Source of the DNA: Luscinia megarhynchos
Taxonomy: Eukaryota; Chordata; Aves; Passeriformes; Turdidae
Assembly (NCBI GenBank): GCA_034336665.1
Contig: CM067565.1
Location: 82,462,858 to 82,526,857, forward strand
Reading direction: 5' to 3'
DNA length: 64,000 bases
Shown piece after piece: positions 52,801 through 64,000 of the stretch; position 1 is the stretch's first letter, and each line of letters starts with the position of its first letter. The notes under the pieces were generated by a model. The model did not search any database. It saw only the letters and a list, made by a program, of their open reading frames with translations, and was not told the DNA's origin. The position numbers and the translations under genes were made by a program.

Positions 52801-55649
52801 TAGGAGGTGTCCACCAGGAGTGGCCAATATCTGGCTGTGCTGCAGAGAGGGAGCTCTGGGTTCAAAGCCCCTGGGGCTGAGGAGGGCCACTGGAATGGGC
52901 TGTTCTTCCACCTCATTTGCCTTCCTTCAGCTGTGACTGAGATGTCCATGCTCAGGAGGTAGTTTCGGTTTCTGCCTCACCAAAGCACCTAAATCTGAGT
53001 TAAACCACTATATGGAGACTAGAGGGATTAACTTCAAACACAAACCTCTCTTCAGCATGTCCTGTTGCCTGGCTCAGTGCCCTGAATATTGAGATGCCTG
53101 TTGTCAACATCAGCTTTAAACATCTGCCCTCGTCTGCTTGTTGTGTGGGGCACCCCACTTGGCACTAGGGACCTCTCTGGAGGTGGGCACACACAATTCA
53201 GGAACTGAATATCACATTCTCTGAACCTTTTTGGAGAGGGTCTTCTGAGATAGTTCAGAAAGCAGACACTGTATTTCAGGTGCCCCCAGCCCTGCATTGG
53301 TATAGGCCGTGTAGGAAGGACTGTAAAATGCAGGGAAGATACAGCACTTAAAAACAGGAGAAGCAGAAGTCACTGTGCAAGTAACAGCTGGACTAATGAG
53401 CATGGATTTGGTAAACCCTAACTCATCTTATTATTACTTGCATATTAAAGCTATTTGCAAATGAGGTCTCAATGCCTTATTTTTTCCTGTTCAAAAGGAA
53501 GAAGAGTGTTGGTGTGTCCTACAGGAGTGCTGTGAGCTTAAACTGAAATGTGGAGATAGGATGGGAACAAAGGTCTAATACAGAAGTGATAGTCAAGTTA
53601 CAAGTTGTGACTCACACACATAGCAAGAAATGACTGTGAGCAACCTTCATCTTGGGTGAGGCTTTTTCATCTGTCCAGGCACTGTCACGTTGCAGCTGTT
53701 TACCTGCTTGGGAAATACACTTAGAAAATCAGTGTTAAATTCTTTGAGTTTTATTTGGAATAAGAACCCTCACTCTTGAGTTGTGCCTGCCTGAGCTTTT
53801 CCTTTCTGACCATCCTAATTATCTGCCAGTATTTGAGTCCCAGTCTTACATATCTTCATTGTAAACTACGGTTCTGGCCCACAACACCCTCGGGTTGCCT
53901 CCACATCTGGTGTCTGTAGAGCAGGAAGATCCAGGCTTAGTCAGGAACAGCCATTTCTCAGGTCGACTGTCAAAAGCTCAGCAGAACTTTAGGATCTGGA
54001 TGAGAGCTTGTTTTCTTTTGCACCCTTATCAGGAGCAGTTTCCAAGTCTCTTGAGTCAAGGTGTAAGAGCAATGCCATTCACTATTATAAAAGCACCCAT
54101 CATTTAGTAGATGTGTTTATGTGCTCAGAAAAGATCAGGTGCAGCTGTGTGTCTGCAAGGGATATGCCTAAAATGTCAGCTGTCAACCAACTGATGAATG
54201 TAAAGAAAGGGGAAGAGCAGAACAACAGTGACACTTTTCAGCTGGACAGTTAAAAGAAAGAATTCCAAGTACTTTTCTAACACTCTACAAGATTGTATTT
54301 GATAGTTCATGTTACAGAAACAAGTTTCTGGGAGAGGTGTGGTAGGAGAGACACTAGTGTCATAAACAGAGAGAAGGGGAGGTGTTTAATGACAGGAAAG
54401 TAAACAGAAAGGTGAGAGAGAGACTTTGTTCATGGCAGAGAGACCATTGGCTTGTCCTTATTGCTCATTTAGAGGAAGTCACTGAACTTTTATTTAGTAG
54501 CAGTTACCCATTTTATAGGGGTGTTTTAAATTCACGTGCTTATAACACTCTACAAAGGTACTAGAAGATAATTAACCAACTCTAATGAACTTTTGCACAG
54601 TCAAATAGTCTTTTTCAAAATCCAGCTGGGTAAAGGTCACCATTTCTGAAAAATTCACTGTTTGATCTAATAATGCCCTGCATCAACCCTCATTTTAAAG
54701 CTGAGCCTAAGTGATCCTCATATTATTTATTTATCAAGATCAATTTTATTCTGTTATTTCTAGTACCCCAATTCAATTAAGCTCTTTTGTAGCATCATTT
54801 GCTATTATTCACTTCATTCCTCCAGAAAAGTCTTAAAAATATTCTCTCTTTCTGCCACTATAAAATTGGAACATTTAGCATTCAAGTTCTGGAAAAATAA
54901 GGTGATCATTCTTATTACTGAAAACCACAGTGACATTACAGTAGGTAGTAGAGCAGCAGTAGCATGCTGGGTGCCCAAGGGAAAATTCCTAATGCCGGGG
55001 AGGCTGGAATAGACTAAAAATCACTGTGCTACACTGTGCAATCTTATTTCACATGGTTTTGTTCGCCAGCTGCTACAGGGAGATTGTATCAAATGGGAAA
55101 AGTATATGATTTTATAGCTTTAAGGAAAGAGAGGATTTAAGCATAGCTGGAATTAAGGGGATGAAGCATATGATTAAGGACATAAATGGGAAGAAATTGG
55201 AAGACCAGAATAGCACAGGCAGAAGAGAAGTGTGGAGAGAGAGAAGACTAGGATTAGGTGTTTAGGAATAACATTTTAAAGCTCTTCATACTCGTATTCT
55301 TCATCTGAGCTACAGTACAGATCTGGATGGAAATCCTAATTAGTCCTGCCTTTCTTTGACAGGAGCCCTGAAACCCAGACACACAAAGAATATCTGAATA
55401 TCTGAGAGGGGGAAGGAGGGGGTTGGGAGCAAAATCTTACTTAAACTAGGGGTGTACTTGCACAGGCAGGGTGCAGCTCCAAGTTTTCAAGTCATACAAT
55501 AGTTATCCCATCCAGTGCACATCACTGTGTCTTTAAGAGAATCCATATCAGCAACCTCAAATATTTCAGCCCCCACTTCTATAAATAACAGAAGAATCAC
55601 TTGGTGATCATATAGCCTCTTTTATATTTAACTAGTTGCCATAGCATCA
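46841..55649. other. Intergenic sequence with no gene recognised
   Basis: Mostly unique AT-rich DNA, with somewhat GC-richer patches near 47.8-48.1, 49.7-50.2 and 52.6-53.3 kb. Open frames of up to 146 codons occur there, but none has a recognisable domain or good splice borders. Confidence 0.5.
49945..49988. repeat. 20-bp tandem duplication (2.2 copies)
   Basis: GAGAAACCATGGGCATGCCA occurs at 49945-49964 and again at 49965-49984, followed by GAGA. The exact match implies a recent slippage event. Confidence 0.95.
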
Positions 55650-56700
55650 CTCCAGCAAAACTGCGATGGTTGCGGCTTCCTAAAGGATTTCTAACCCTCG
55701 CCAGCCGCGTTTCTCTCTTCCCTTAGTGAAAAAGAATAAGGATAGGAAATTAAGCTTCAAATAGTTTTGTTGAAGCATAGCTAAGATTACCTGATGAAGT
55801 CTCATGCCTTTTGAGAAAGAATCAAGAAAAATACAAGGTTCTGAACACTAGAGAGGAAGAATTAAAGTGCATGTTCAGGCAACCTTTACCCTGCCTGGCG
55901 TGTGCGCCCCGGCTCCGGGAATCGCTCCCATTCCGAAGGGTGGCTTTGAACTCCGCAGGGGGGTGGCTCCACCTGCCCTGCAGCCAAATTCCTGGCGCAC
56001 CTCACCCCCAGAACACAGATCACTCACATTTGATAAGCCCTTTGCTCCTCTCTTGTACTCTCTGCCTTTACGTATCGGACACATCCAGCCCTACACTCAC
56101 CTGCCATTGAGCACTGAGAGCTGCTAGCACCCTGACTTTGTGGGACCGACCCACAATGCAGTGCTCAAAGGAGGTGTGATGAATGAAGCTGCAGGAAGCC
56201 CTCTTTTATTCAAATGAAGGACCTGGCAAGGAATTTTCTCCCTCCATTCACAGGTGGGAATGGTCCATCCACATCAGCTTTTAACAGAATCACAGCTTTG
56301 CTGAGCTGCTGTGACTAATCCTGGCTAATCACGCCTTTCACAGGCAAGGGAGCTGGAGATTCGCACGTCGTTCCAGTGCCATTGACAGGGAAGGGCGAGT
56401 CTCAAGCTTTCAGAGATATGTCCTTTAATCCTTTATTTCCCGTATTTTCAGATGTAGGTGCTAGATCTGAGGCTGACTCGAAGGGCATGAAATACCAGGG
56501 AGACAGTTTTAACTGTGCATAAATGATGCTTTTTCTGTCAATGAATTTAGGAACATCCCCCGATGTGGGAGCCCTCTCCCACTCTAGAATTACTAAAATG
56601 AGGCAGAAGGCTGAGATGGGAGATATCAAATCATCAAAGGTTCATCCTTGTGATTGCAAGGATTAAAAGGAGGAACTCTGAACACCCTTCGAACTAGATG
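55650..56700. promoter_or_regulatory. Isolated CpG-enriched stretch, possible regulatory element
   Basis: CpGs are rare across the 40 kb around it, but cluster here. About nine fall within roughly 110 bp at 55890-56000, and others are scattered from 55660 (GCGATGG, AGCCGCG) to 56690 (TTCGAAC). The block is too weak to be a classic CpG island. It may be an unmethylated enhancer, an alternative promoter or an old CpG-rich insertion. The open frames inside (55811-56110 and 55867-56127, plus) are not recognised as proteins. Confidence 0.35.
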
Positions 56701-59700
56701 TACACAGGAATTCGAATTAACAAAGTTTGAGGCTAAGAGATTATTTTTCTGCTATTATCTTTTTAATGAAAATTCCTAAACCATTTCTTAACACTATTGC
56801 CGGAAAAGAATGTTCAATCATTTGTCTCATGAAAGTATGCATCAGTTTTATATAAAAATTATTTTTATGTGTTTCATGATTCAAAAGAGGATGAAATACA
56901 AAAGAGGGTTAAATGCACCTCATTTATGACAGTCCACTATTTTAGAGTTCACCCTGCTTTAGAAGAAATAGCTTTTAAGTCACAGGAATGGCAGTTTTGG
57001 TTTCCTCTGTAGTCTGTCAGTGAGCACTTTGGAAGTTCTGTGAGGTACAGAAGCAAGTTAAGCCAACTGCTTAGAAAAATACAATTAGCCTCATGTTCTG
57101 CTGTGTATCCATCACCTGGCTGCTTGTTGTGGGCTTCTTTCTTAGGAGTCACTGTGAGCAAGGACAGTTTTGCTGAGCTGAGTGATCTACCAGAGCTCTG
57201 GCTGTTGTGAGCAAGGTGTGTTATAAATGAAGTTATGGGCAAAGTGATGCAACTGGGTATTTGCACACCACTGGGGTATAAATGTGCTCTACAGACACAT
57301 AAAAGCAAACAGACACCGTGTTTTCCCTGTGGTCACATTGGTTATTTACAATAGCAGGTACAACTGTGATACTGAGTAAGTTTAGAAATGGCTTGTATTT
57401 ATTTATTTATGTCTGTCAGGGATACAGGTAGTATTGAGAAGTACCTACCATTAAAGGGCACTAATCAGCATTGCCATTTCCAATCCAGGCCTGCTGCATG
57501 ACAGTAATACCCTCCCGAGCTGTGCTCCTGGCATTTCAGTTTTTCATTAGCACTAAAGAGAAAGTTTAAGCACACAGCCTAGCTTTTGTGGGCATGTAAC
57601 AAACAGGGGAAGCAAAATCTAAGATCATCACGTGAAATTGCTAAGGGAGTAATAGAAATATGTTCTCAGTAAATATAGAAGTTTGATGTTAGAGCAAAGG
57701 CCAGGAGCTAGGCTTGCAGGGCTTTGTTCCCTGGTCTGTTATTAATGCCAAGCATCCTTGGATGAACCCCCTGCCAAGCTCCTCGGGTGAACCCCTGAAA
57801 GCACCTGAAGCCCTGAAGTGTGAGTGCCCTACATTTATGTTCTCCTCTCTTCCTCCACTGAGGGTGCATCTCTGTCTGAGACATGGAATGGATTATTCCT
57901 GGTGCAGTACTATGAGATCCACTGAGGAAAAGGACTAAATGAATTAAGCACATGGATAGAAAAGAAATACATGCATGTCCACTCGATTTTACCTCTTTGT
58001 CCACTCCCTCTCCAACACAATAAAGAAACAACACTCACAACAGACCCCTACAGACACTAAAACCATTCAAGGCAGCTCTGAACACACTACAGGCTTATCA
58101 GAACTCACAATTTCTTTCCTATTTATCATGTTACAATTTTTAAGCTCTGCAGAGAGTTGGTCAGCAGCTGAAATGCTTCAAAAGATTAAATTCTAATATA
58201 TATTAATATTGTAAAATATATCTTAAGATTATAAAGGCTGATTATGGACTTCATTTCAAGGACACCTCTGCTAGTATCAAAACAGAAAATACAGCTGTTT
58301 TTCCAACTTTCTCCATGGTAAGGGAAGACAGTAAGAGGCTGCTTGACTGCTACAAACTTTTCATCTGAGATTTTGGGGCATATGTGGATGCCAGGCAGTA
58401 CCAAACTTTTTTTTCAGAGCTGGATTGGTCCACATTTTTTTCAGTCAAACTAGGGAAAAAAAAAAAGGAAGAAGGTGAAAAAAAAATTGTCTGTTTAGCT
58501 GTTTTGAATTACAGTACCTTGTCTTCATCTTTGCTCACCAGCTAAGATAAGAAACTATTGTCCTGAGCCTGACCAGTAATTCCCTACCAGGTTGGATCTA
58601 CACTGGGGAAAACTGAAATTTCTCTTTTCTGAATACATTTTTATAATGTATCATTACATTATAGAAAGAGTTCCATAGGCTTAAGTAGGAGATGATTGCT
58701 CTAAGATGAATTTTTTCAGCTGGATTTTACAGAAGTTGAACATGGGAATTGTTACAATCTCTTCTGCAATAAATATCTATTAATTCATGAGCATGAATTT
58801 CTCAAAACATTTCATCTAACACCTTCTAGCACCAAACATTTAAATCCAAAGAAAGATTAAGTTTTTCTGTGGATGAAATGGACAAAGACACCTTCAAACA
58901 TCATAGGGTCCACACTAACAATTTCTAACCCATTAGCTGGAGCACAAAGCCTTCATGAAAGAGTCCAGGGGAATAAGTGTGGGCTTCCTAACACCTCGTG
59001 GTGGCATCTCCTCACAAACTGTGGCTGGCATCGGCCCCTCTTCCTCCAGGTTTCCTCCTGTGCCCTGTTGCTGACCATGCACTGGTTTCCAGTTCTGATC
59101 TACCTCTCATGGCACTGCGATGAACGCTTGGATTGTCAGTGGTAACTTCAATGATACATAAATTAATTGTGTCTATTTCGTGCGGGCAATGCAGCCACAC
59201 CTAAACCGAGAAAGGCTGCAGTGCACTTTCCACTAATGGCACGTTTGATCGCAGATCACAAAGCCGACATGACTGAGTGAGCTTGGACTCGATTCATTCC
59301 CAGCCAGCTGAAGTTGAAAGCAGTCTGCTGAAAGCAATAAAATTTGCAGGCTTGCTTTGGGTTCTGTAGTCAGTGGCTTCATCTCTGTGGCTTCACTTGC
59401 AACCAAATTTTAATTTAACTCACAAAGTGCAGTGGTTTCCCAACTGTAGTGCAAATTCCATGCAGCAGTCTTAGAAAGCTTTACAGAGTAGCTTTCACTT
59501 TTATATCTCTCTCAGATCCTTCTTCACTGCCAAAACAGAGAAAATAGTCAATTGTTTTCTTTCACTGGAAGCAAGACAGAGCCTGTGCTTATACTAGGCA
59601 TGCTCTGGTAGATGGAAAGAGTTAAAACAAAGCAGGTCTTCATTTCCCACCACAGCTAACTTGATTCCTGAAGTGATGGTGGTGTGTGGGGAAGGGGCTG

Positions 59701-62700
59701 CAAGAACTCCACGGTGGCAGAGGCAGCATTAGGAATGTGGGAAACTGGGCACACAGGAGAAACTTCGGATTTTTCACTACAAATGTGCAGTTTCCAGATG
59801 TGAATGCCATCCATATCTGAATAAGGTATATATTGCCTGCATTTCTGTTTCAAAATATTTAAAAAGCTTTTTCCCCTTTTGTTTCAGATGCCCTCAAACC
59901 CTCCTTCTGCTCCCCTGTGTCTATGTTGGGCTGGGTCAGTGTGCTCCTGTCCCCACAGCTCTGAGCTGTGACACGGAGCTGGAGCTGCCAGATCTCTTTC
60001 AGAGCTGCAGGAGCAGGAGCCAGCAGAGAAGTGTCTGGCAGTGACAGCACAGCATTCAGCTGTGCAGCACTCCTACCCTCCTAATGCATTTCACACTCAG
60101 CAGATTGAATTGCTTTGGTCTTCTCATTTCTTTTTCTTCCAGCAAACAAAACTTTTTACCCCCCTTTTCTTTGACAAAGAGTTTTGCCATATGCTCCAAA
60201 TCAATTGCAACCTTTCAGATGCTTTGTTACCCGCCCACATCTTGGGCTGCATTCAAAAAACAAAAAAAGCAGCTCAAGCATTTCTGTTTCTGCTCCAACC
60301 AAACTAAAATTGAAACATTCTGTTCATTAATTCAAGGGTTAATGTGTCTTATCAGTCCTTTCTTTCTCTGAATTAACCAGAACCCAAGCATCTCTTTGCT
60401 GTAACTGACATATCTGTCTGACACATTTTTGTCTTTCTGCATGGATAGTTGCCATGAATAGAAAAGAATTTGCTCATATTCATTCACCAAGAAACATTAT
60501 TTGTTGACTTAAGTTTTACTTCCCCAATTATCTTAATTTGATTTAATGCTGCACTTCATGCAGTTCTGTCCCTTCCTGTGTGCTGCCACTACACACTATG
60601 TGCTGTATCCACACAGACAGCCAGGCCAGTCACCTGAAGAGGAAACAAAAGCTTTTTATTGATAGAACTCATTTTTGAGCAGGAGCAGTTCCCTCAAGAG
60701 CATCACCATGGCCCACAGAAGGAGCAGATTGGGCTGCCCTCTGCTTTCAGCAGCAGTGGGATCTGAGATCCATTCCTGCTTCTGCCTGAATCTGGCAAAT
60801 AGCTTTCAGACTACTTATTGTAGGTGTTACTTGGGGCATGAGGCATCCATACCCCATACTAACACCTAGTGAGGACACATTCATAGTAATGGAACAGTCA
60901 TACATTCACAAATTATGAACCACTTATTAATTGCACTGACAAAAGCACTTTGTTTGGGAAACAATTGAGTCACCCCCTTGGATATCTGCTGGCACAGCAC
61001 ATGCTGGAGAGGAATCATGCCCCTTTCCTTTCCACAGATGATAAAAGTAAACCCACAGAAATCTGCAAGGTACTTCAGGGTGTGATTTACTCACAGGGGT
61101 AGGAATAAGAAGGTAAATATTCAGAGCATGAAAATATCATTGTTTGGGTTTGACCCAAGATTTCTATTACCCCACTTTGTTCCCTCCCACTCTTCCTCCA
61201 AGGGCACAGGCCACTGTGGGGGGTCACTCTGTACCAGGGGAGGGGAAGAAGCAGTGTCAATGAAGTCCCTCATACTCTGTGTCCAGCCCTGCTGTACCAC
61301 GAGTTCTGCTTTGTATGCCTCAGCCAAAATGTGTTTCACAGGTACCTGGCTGCTACTTTTGAGATGAGTTTCACTGAAACCTTCCAGTTATTTGATATGT
61401 TTGGGTTTCTTCAGTCCCTTTTTTCAGTGCAGTTGTTCTCGGAATGGAGAGCTGCATTTTCAAGATCTATATTTAATTTTTTATCTGATATTTGCTACAA
61501 ATTCACTTTGTTTCCATTAAACTACTTGAATCTGCTAGTGAGAATTTTCATGGAAAGCAAAAGGGAAGGTATGCAAGCTCAGGAGAAAGAATGAAAGATG
61601 AAATCACACCTCTGCTCATACAGATGCAATTAAAACAGAATTAGAAAAATCAGGTAAATAAATGAAAAAAAAAGGAAAATTAATCCTTTGCGTCTTCTAG
61701 TTTACTTAAATCAGCTAATTAGTTTATATGCATTGGGTATAACTCCATTAGGAAGATTGTCAGTATAACTATCTTAGTATAATTACATTCATGGATAAAA
61801 TCAATGTAAATGTTGAAATGAAAGGCTAAAGCATATTTTTCCTCTGCTAGGTTTACTTTTTCACAGTAAGAGCATATGTAGTCAAAGTAACCTTAGTTCA
61901 ATTTACATCGTGACAGATAGAAAGTCGATAGAAAGTTGTCACTGTCGCCTTTTAAATCACAGTAGTTTGTTTAGTACTTGCCTTAGGTAAAATAGATCAA
62001 ATACTTTCCTTATGTCAGTCCTTGAAGACAGCCTAGGAGTGTTATATGACTGCAAACAGAAGAAAACAGCTCTTCCAAGAGGAAGGAAAATGTAAGCCAT
62101 TCACTGGAAAATTTGAGAACAGATGAGTATGGCAGAAAAAACTCAGGAGGAGATGGGTATCTTTTCCACCTCTTTGGCTCAACATCCATCTTAGCCCATG
62201 CAGCTAAAGCCCAAAAACCAGACTACGATTATCTTTCTCTCTCTATCTGGAGTGTTAGGAGTTCTTGAAGTTGGTATGGTGCCTTTGCTCCTGGAGACAC
62301 AGAACCCATAGAAGTATTATCACTTCAAAGAGATCAGCAGCTCAAAAAAGGATGAGCTGAAATGACATGAGGCTGTGAGGTGAATCTGCACTCATCTGAG
62401 TGAGCAAAGGCACATGTTATTCAAACTCATCTCAAACTATTACATTTGTAAGTCACAGAGCCCTGAGTAATCAGTCTCTTCATTTCAGTTCAGTGTTTGT
62501 TCCCAATGGCTGTTTCCATAAATTTGCAATTTACAGAAGTTAAAGCAGGTATTCAACCCAACTGCATGAGGTTTAACTCATTCCAACAGCTCAGTCTCCT
62601 TTGTTCCAGAAATGTTTCAAAGTTCTAAATGTCACTACACCCTTAATGCGATTTACACATTGTAATGACAGATGCACAGAGGGAGCTACAGCAGTATGGA

Positions 62701-64000
62701 TTTGCAGTTTTCTAGATTAAAATTTAGACATTTTGGTCTATCCTAGACAGGTTATGAGTACTTCAACCAGACACACAATATATTGTTTTTCACCAGAGAA
62801 ATGTTTAAGCCCTAAATAAAGCTGCCTGACACCAATATAAACTTTAGTGCTTCTCAAGCCAAAATTAATTGTGCAGCACTTTCAGCTGATATCTTTATAT
62901 TTGTGATAAAGTGTGGGGAAAGGTTGCTTGCCTTGATTATACAAATACAGTAAAGGCTGCAAAGCTCCCTATTACTAAAGATGCTCTTGCTCATTGAACT
63001 GCCTTTTCCTCAATGCAATGCTTGTTATCCTGGTGAGATATTTTTGCTTTAGATAAGGTTTTACCATCTATCTCATGTGCCAAATGTTGGGGCAATTGCA
63101 ATTAACCTTTTGCTGGCTGAAGGCAGCTGCAGGGTTTATCCCTACAATTTCCAATTTTTCATAAGCATCAAAGCTGGAGAAGGAAATGGGTCTCTTTGCC
63201 TGTAAGCAATAACAAACATGGAAGAGGAATGCTGTTTATTTGGTGCAGCTGGAAAGAATGAAGATGATCATCTTCCTTTATCCCTTTCAGGAATTCAGAC
63301 TGCTGTTAGGTAACAAGAAAACTATGCTGATAATTTTCCACGTAAGTAAGCAAGCATTTCACCACTGATGCTGCAATGGGCTTCTCTACTGCTGCCAAGT
63401 TGCACAGGTAATGAATAAAGCTTGTACAATGATTCCAGATCCAGACAAACGTCTTGCCTAACTACACTAGTGATAAAGCATTTGAAGATGCTCAGCTCTT
63501 CAACTATGGCTTCTTTTTTTTGTTTTCTTTTATAACAGAAATAACATAACTTATATGTTTTAACTTTAAAACAAGATCCATTATTAGGCTATATTCCTTT
63601 TCTTGCTTAGACTGGAGTCCTTTCTACACCATTAGATGTAAACCTTGAGTTTCTCCCCTTTAGGATGTGACTCCCAGAAGTAATGTTTTCAGGTGGTCCA
63701 AGGGCTGCTCCAGCTGCTCTCCAAGCTGCCAGGACATGAGCCAGCTCTGGCACAGAGGTGACAGCCTTAGCATGGAGCTCACATCTGAGCTCAGATGCTC
63801 TGCTCTCAGCAAGGCTGGTGTGCTCACGGGCAGGACTGTGCTAACACAACTGCTCGGTTTCTGCTTTGGGTCTGGCAGCCATGGGGACAGCAGATGTGTG
63901 GATGTCTGCACTGGAATGAAGCTGTGCTTCAGTTTCATGGCTAATAATAAAGGATTCAGTTTCAGAGTGACCTTGGAAGGCTGACAGAGATATTTTGGGT
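56701..64000. other. Intergenic sequence with no gene recognised
   Basis: AT-rich and mostly unique. It holds a 9-bp-arm AT hairpin (58642-58663), a CpG-retaining patch near 59150-59340, and an 11-bp duplication (GATAGAAAGTC/T, 61916-61937). GC-richer open frames near 61.1-61.4 and 63.66-63.98 kb have no recognisable domain on either strand. Confidence 0.5.

Noticed and set aside
61121..61367. Open frames of 72-79 codons on both strands near 61.2 kb
   Set aside because: A GC-richer patch with no domain, and I could not assign it to a repeat family.
63660..63984. Open frames of 92-105 codons on both strands at the right end
   Set aside because: No domain is recognisable. It could be an old repeat or an exon of a non-coding RNA, but nothing in the sequence decides it.
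1..64000. CRISPR array, operon, phage or plasmid system
   Set aside because: No spaced direct repeats of CRISPR type, no dense same-strand gene runs and no bacterial protein families. The sequence is vertebrate nuclear DNA.

Overview
The window looks like avian nuclear DNA, from a neoavian bird and possibly a passerine. The evidence is AT-rich non-coding sequence with a single sharp CpG island, several worn 3' ends of CR1 LINEs, and one bird-type ERVL-like solo LTR. There is no operon layout and no bacterial or phage gene. I recognise the repeat families from knowledge of them, not from a database search.

I can support only one protein-coding gene. This is exon 1 of KCNK5 (TASK-2, a two-pore-domain background potassium channel) on the minus strand. 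Its coding part runs from the ATG at 19774 down to a consensus splice donor at 19589/19588, which gives 62 codons. The exon lies inside a CpG island of about 18990-20540 that should hold the TATA-less promoter and 5'UTR. Transcription runs towards lower coordinates, so 1-19588 is the 5' part of KCNK5 intron 1; exon 2 and the pore-forming exons are outside the window. The intron carries a solo LTR (about 2639-3498), CR1 3' fragments near 6560 and 14300, and a 24-base poly(A).

The remaining 43 kb (about 20540-64000) lies upstream of KCNK5. I recognised no exon there, including no pore exon of the related channels KCNK17 and KCNK16, which are the upstream neighbours in mammals. It holds a CR1 fragment near 40250-40650, a perfect compound pentanucleotide microsatellite (33711-33810), a small minisatellite, short tandem duplications, perfect palindromes and hairpins, and a CpG-enriched stretch at about 55650-56700 that may be a regulatory element or a second promoter.

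I do not see a new multi-gene system. The observations most worth checking are a 75-nt pre-miRNA-like hairpin (42936-43010), a pair of adjacent perfect hairpins (41133-41182), the CpG-enriched block at 56 kb, a possible divergent transcript leaving the KCNK5 island, and the open reading frames that extend the KCNK5 coding frame both upstream of its ATG and into intron 1. Most open frames of 60-150 codons elsewhere are what AT-rich random sequence of this length would give.
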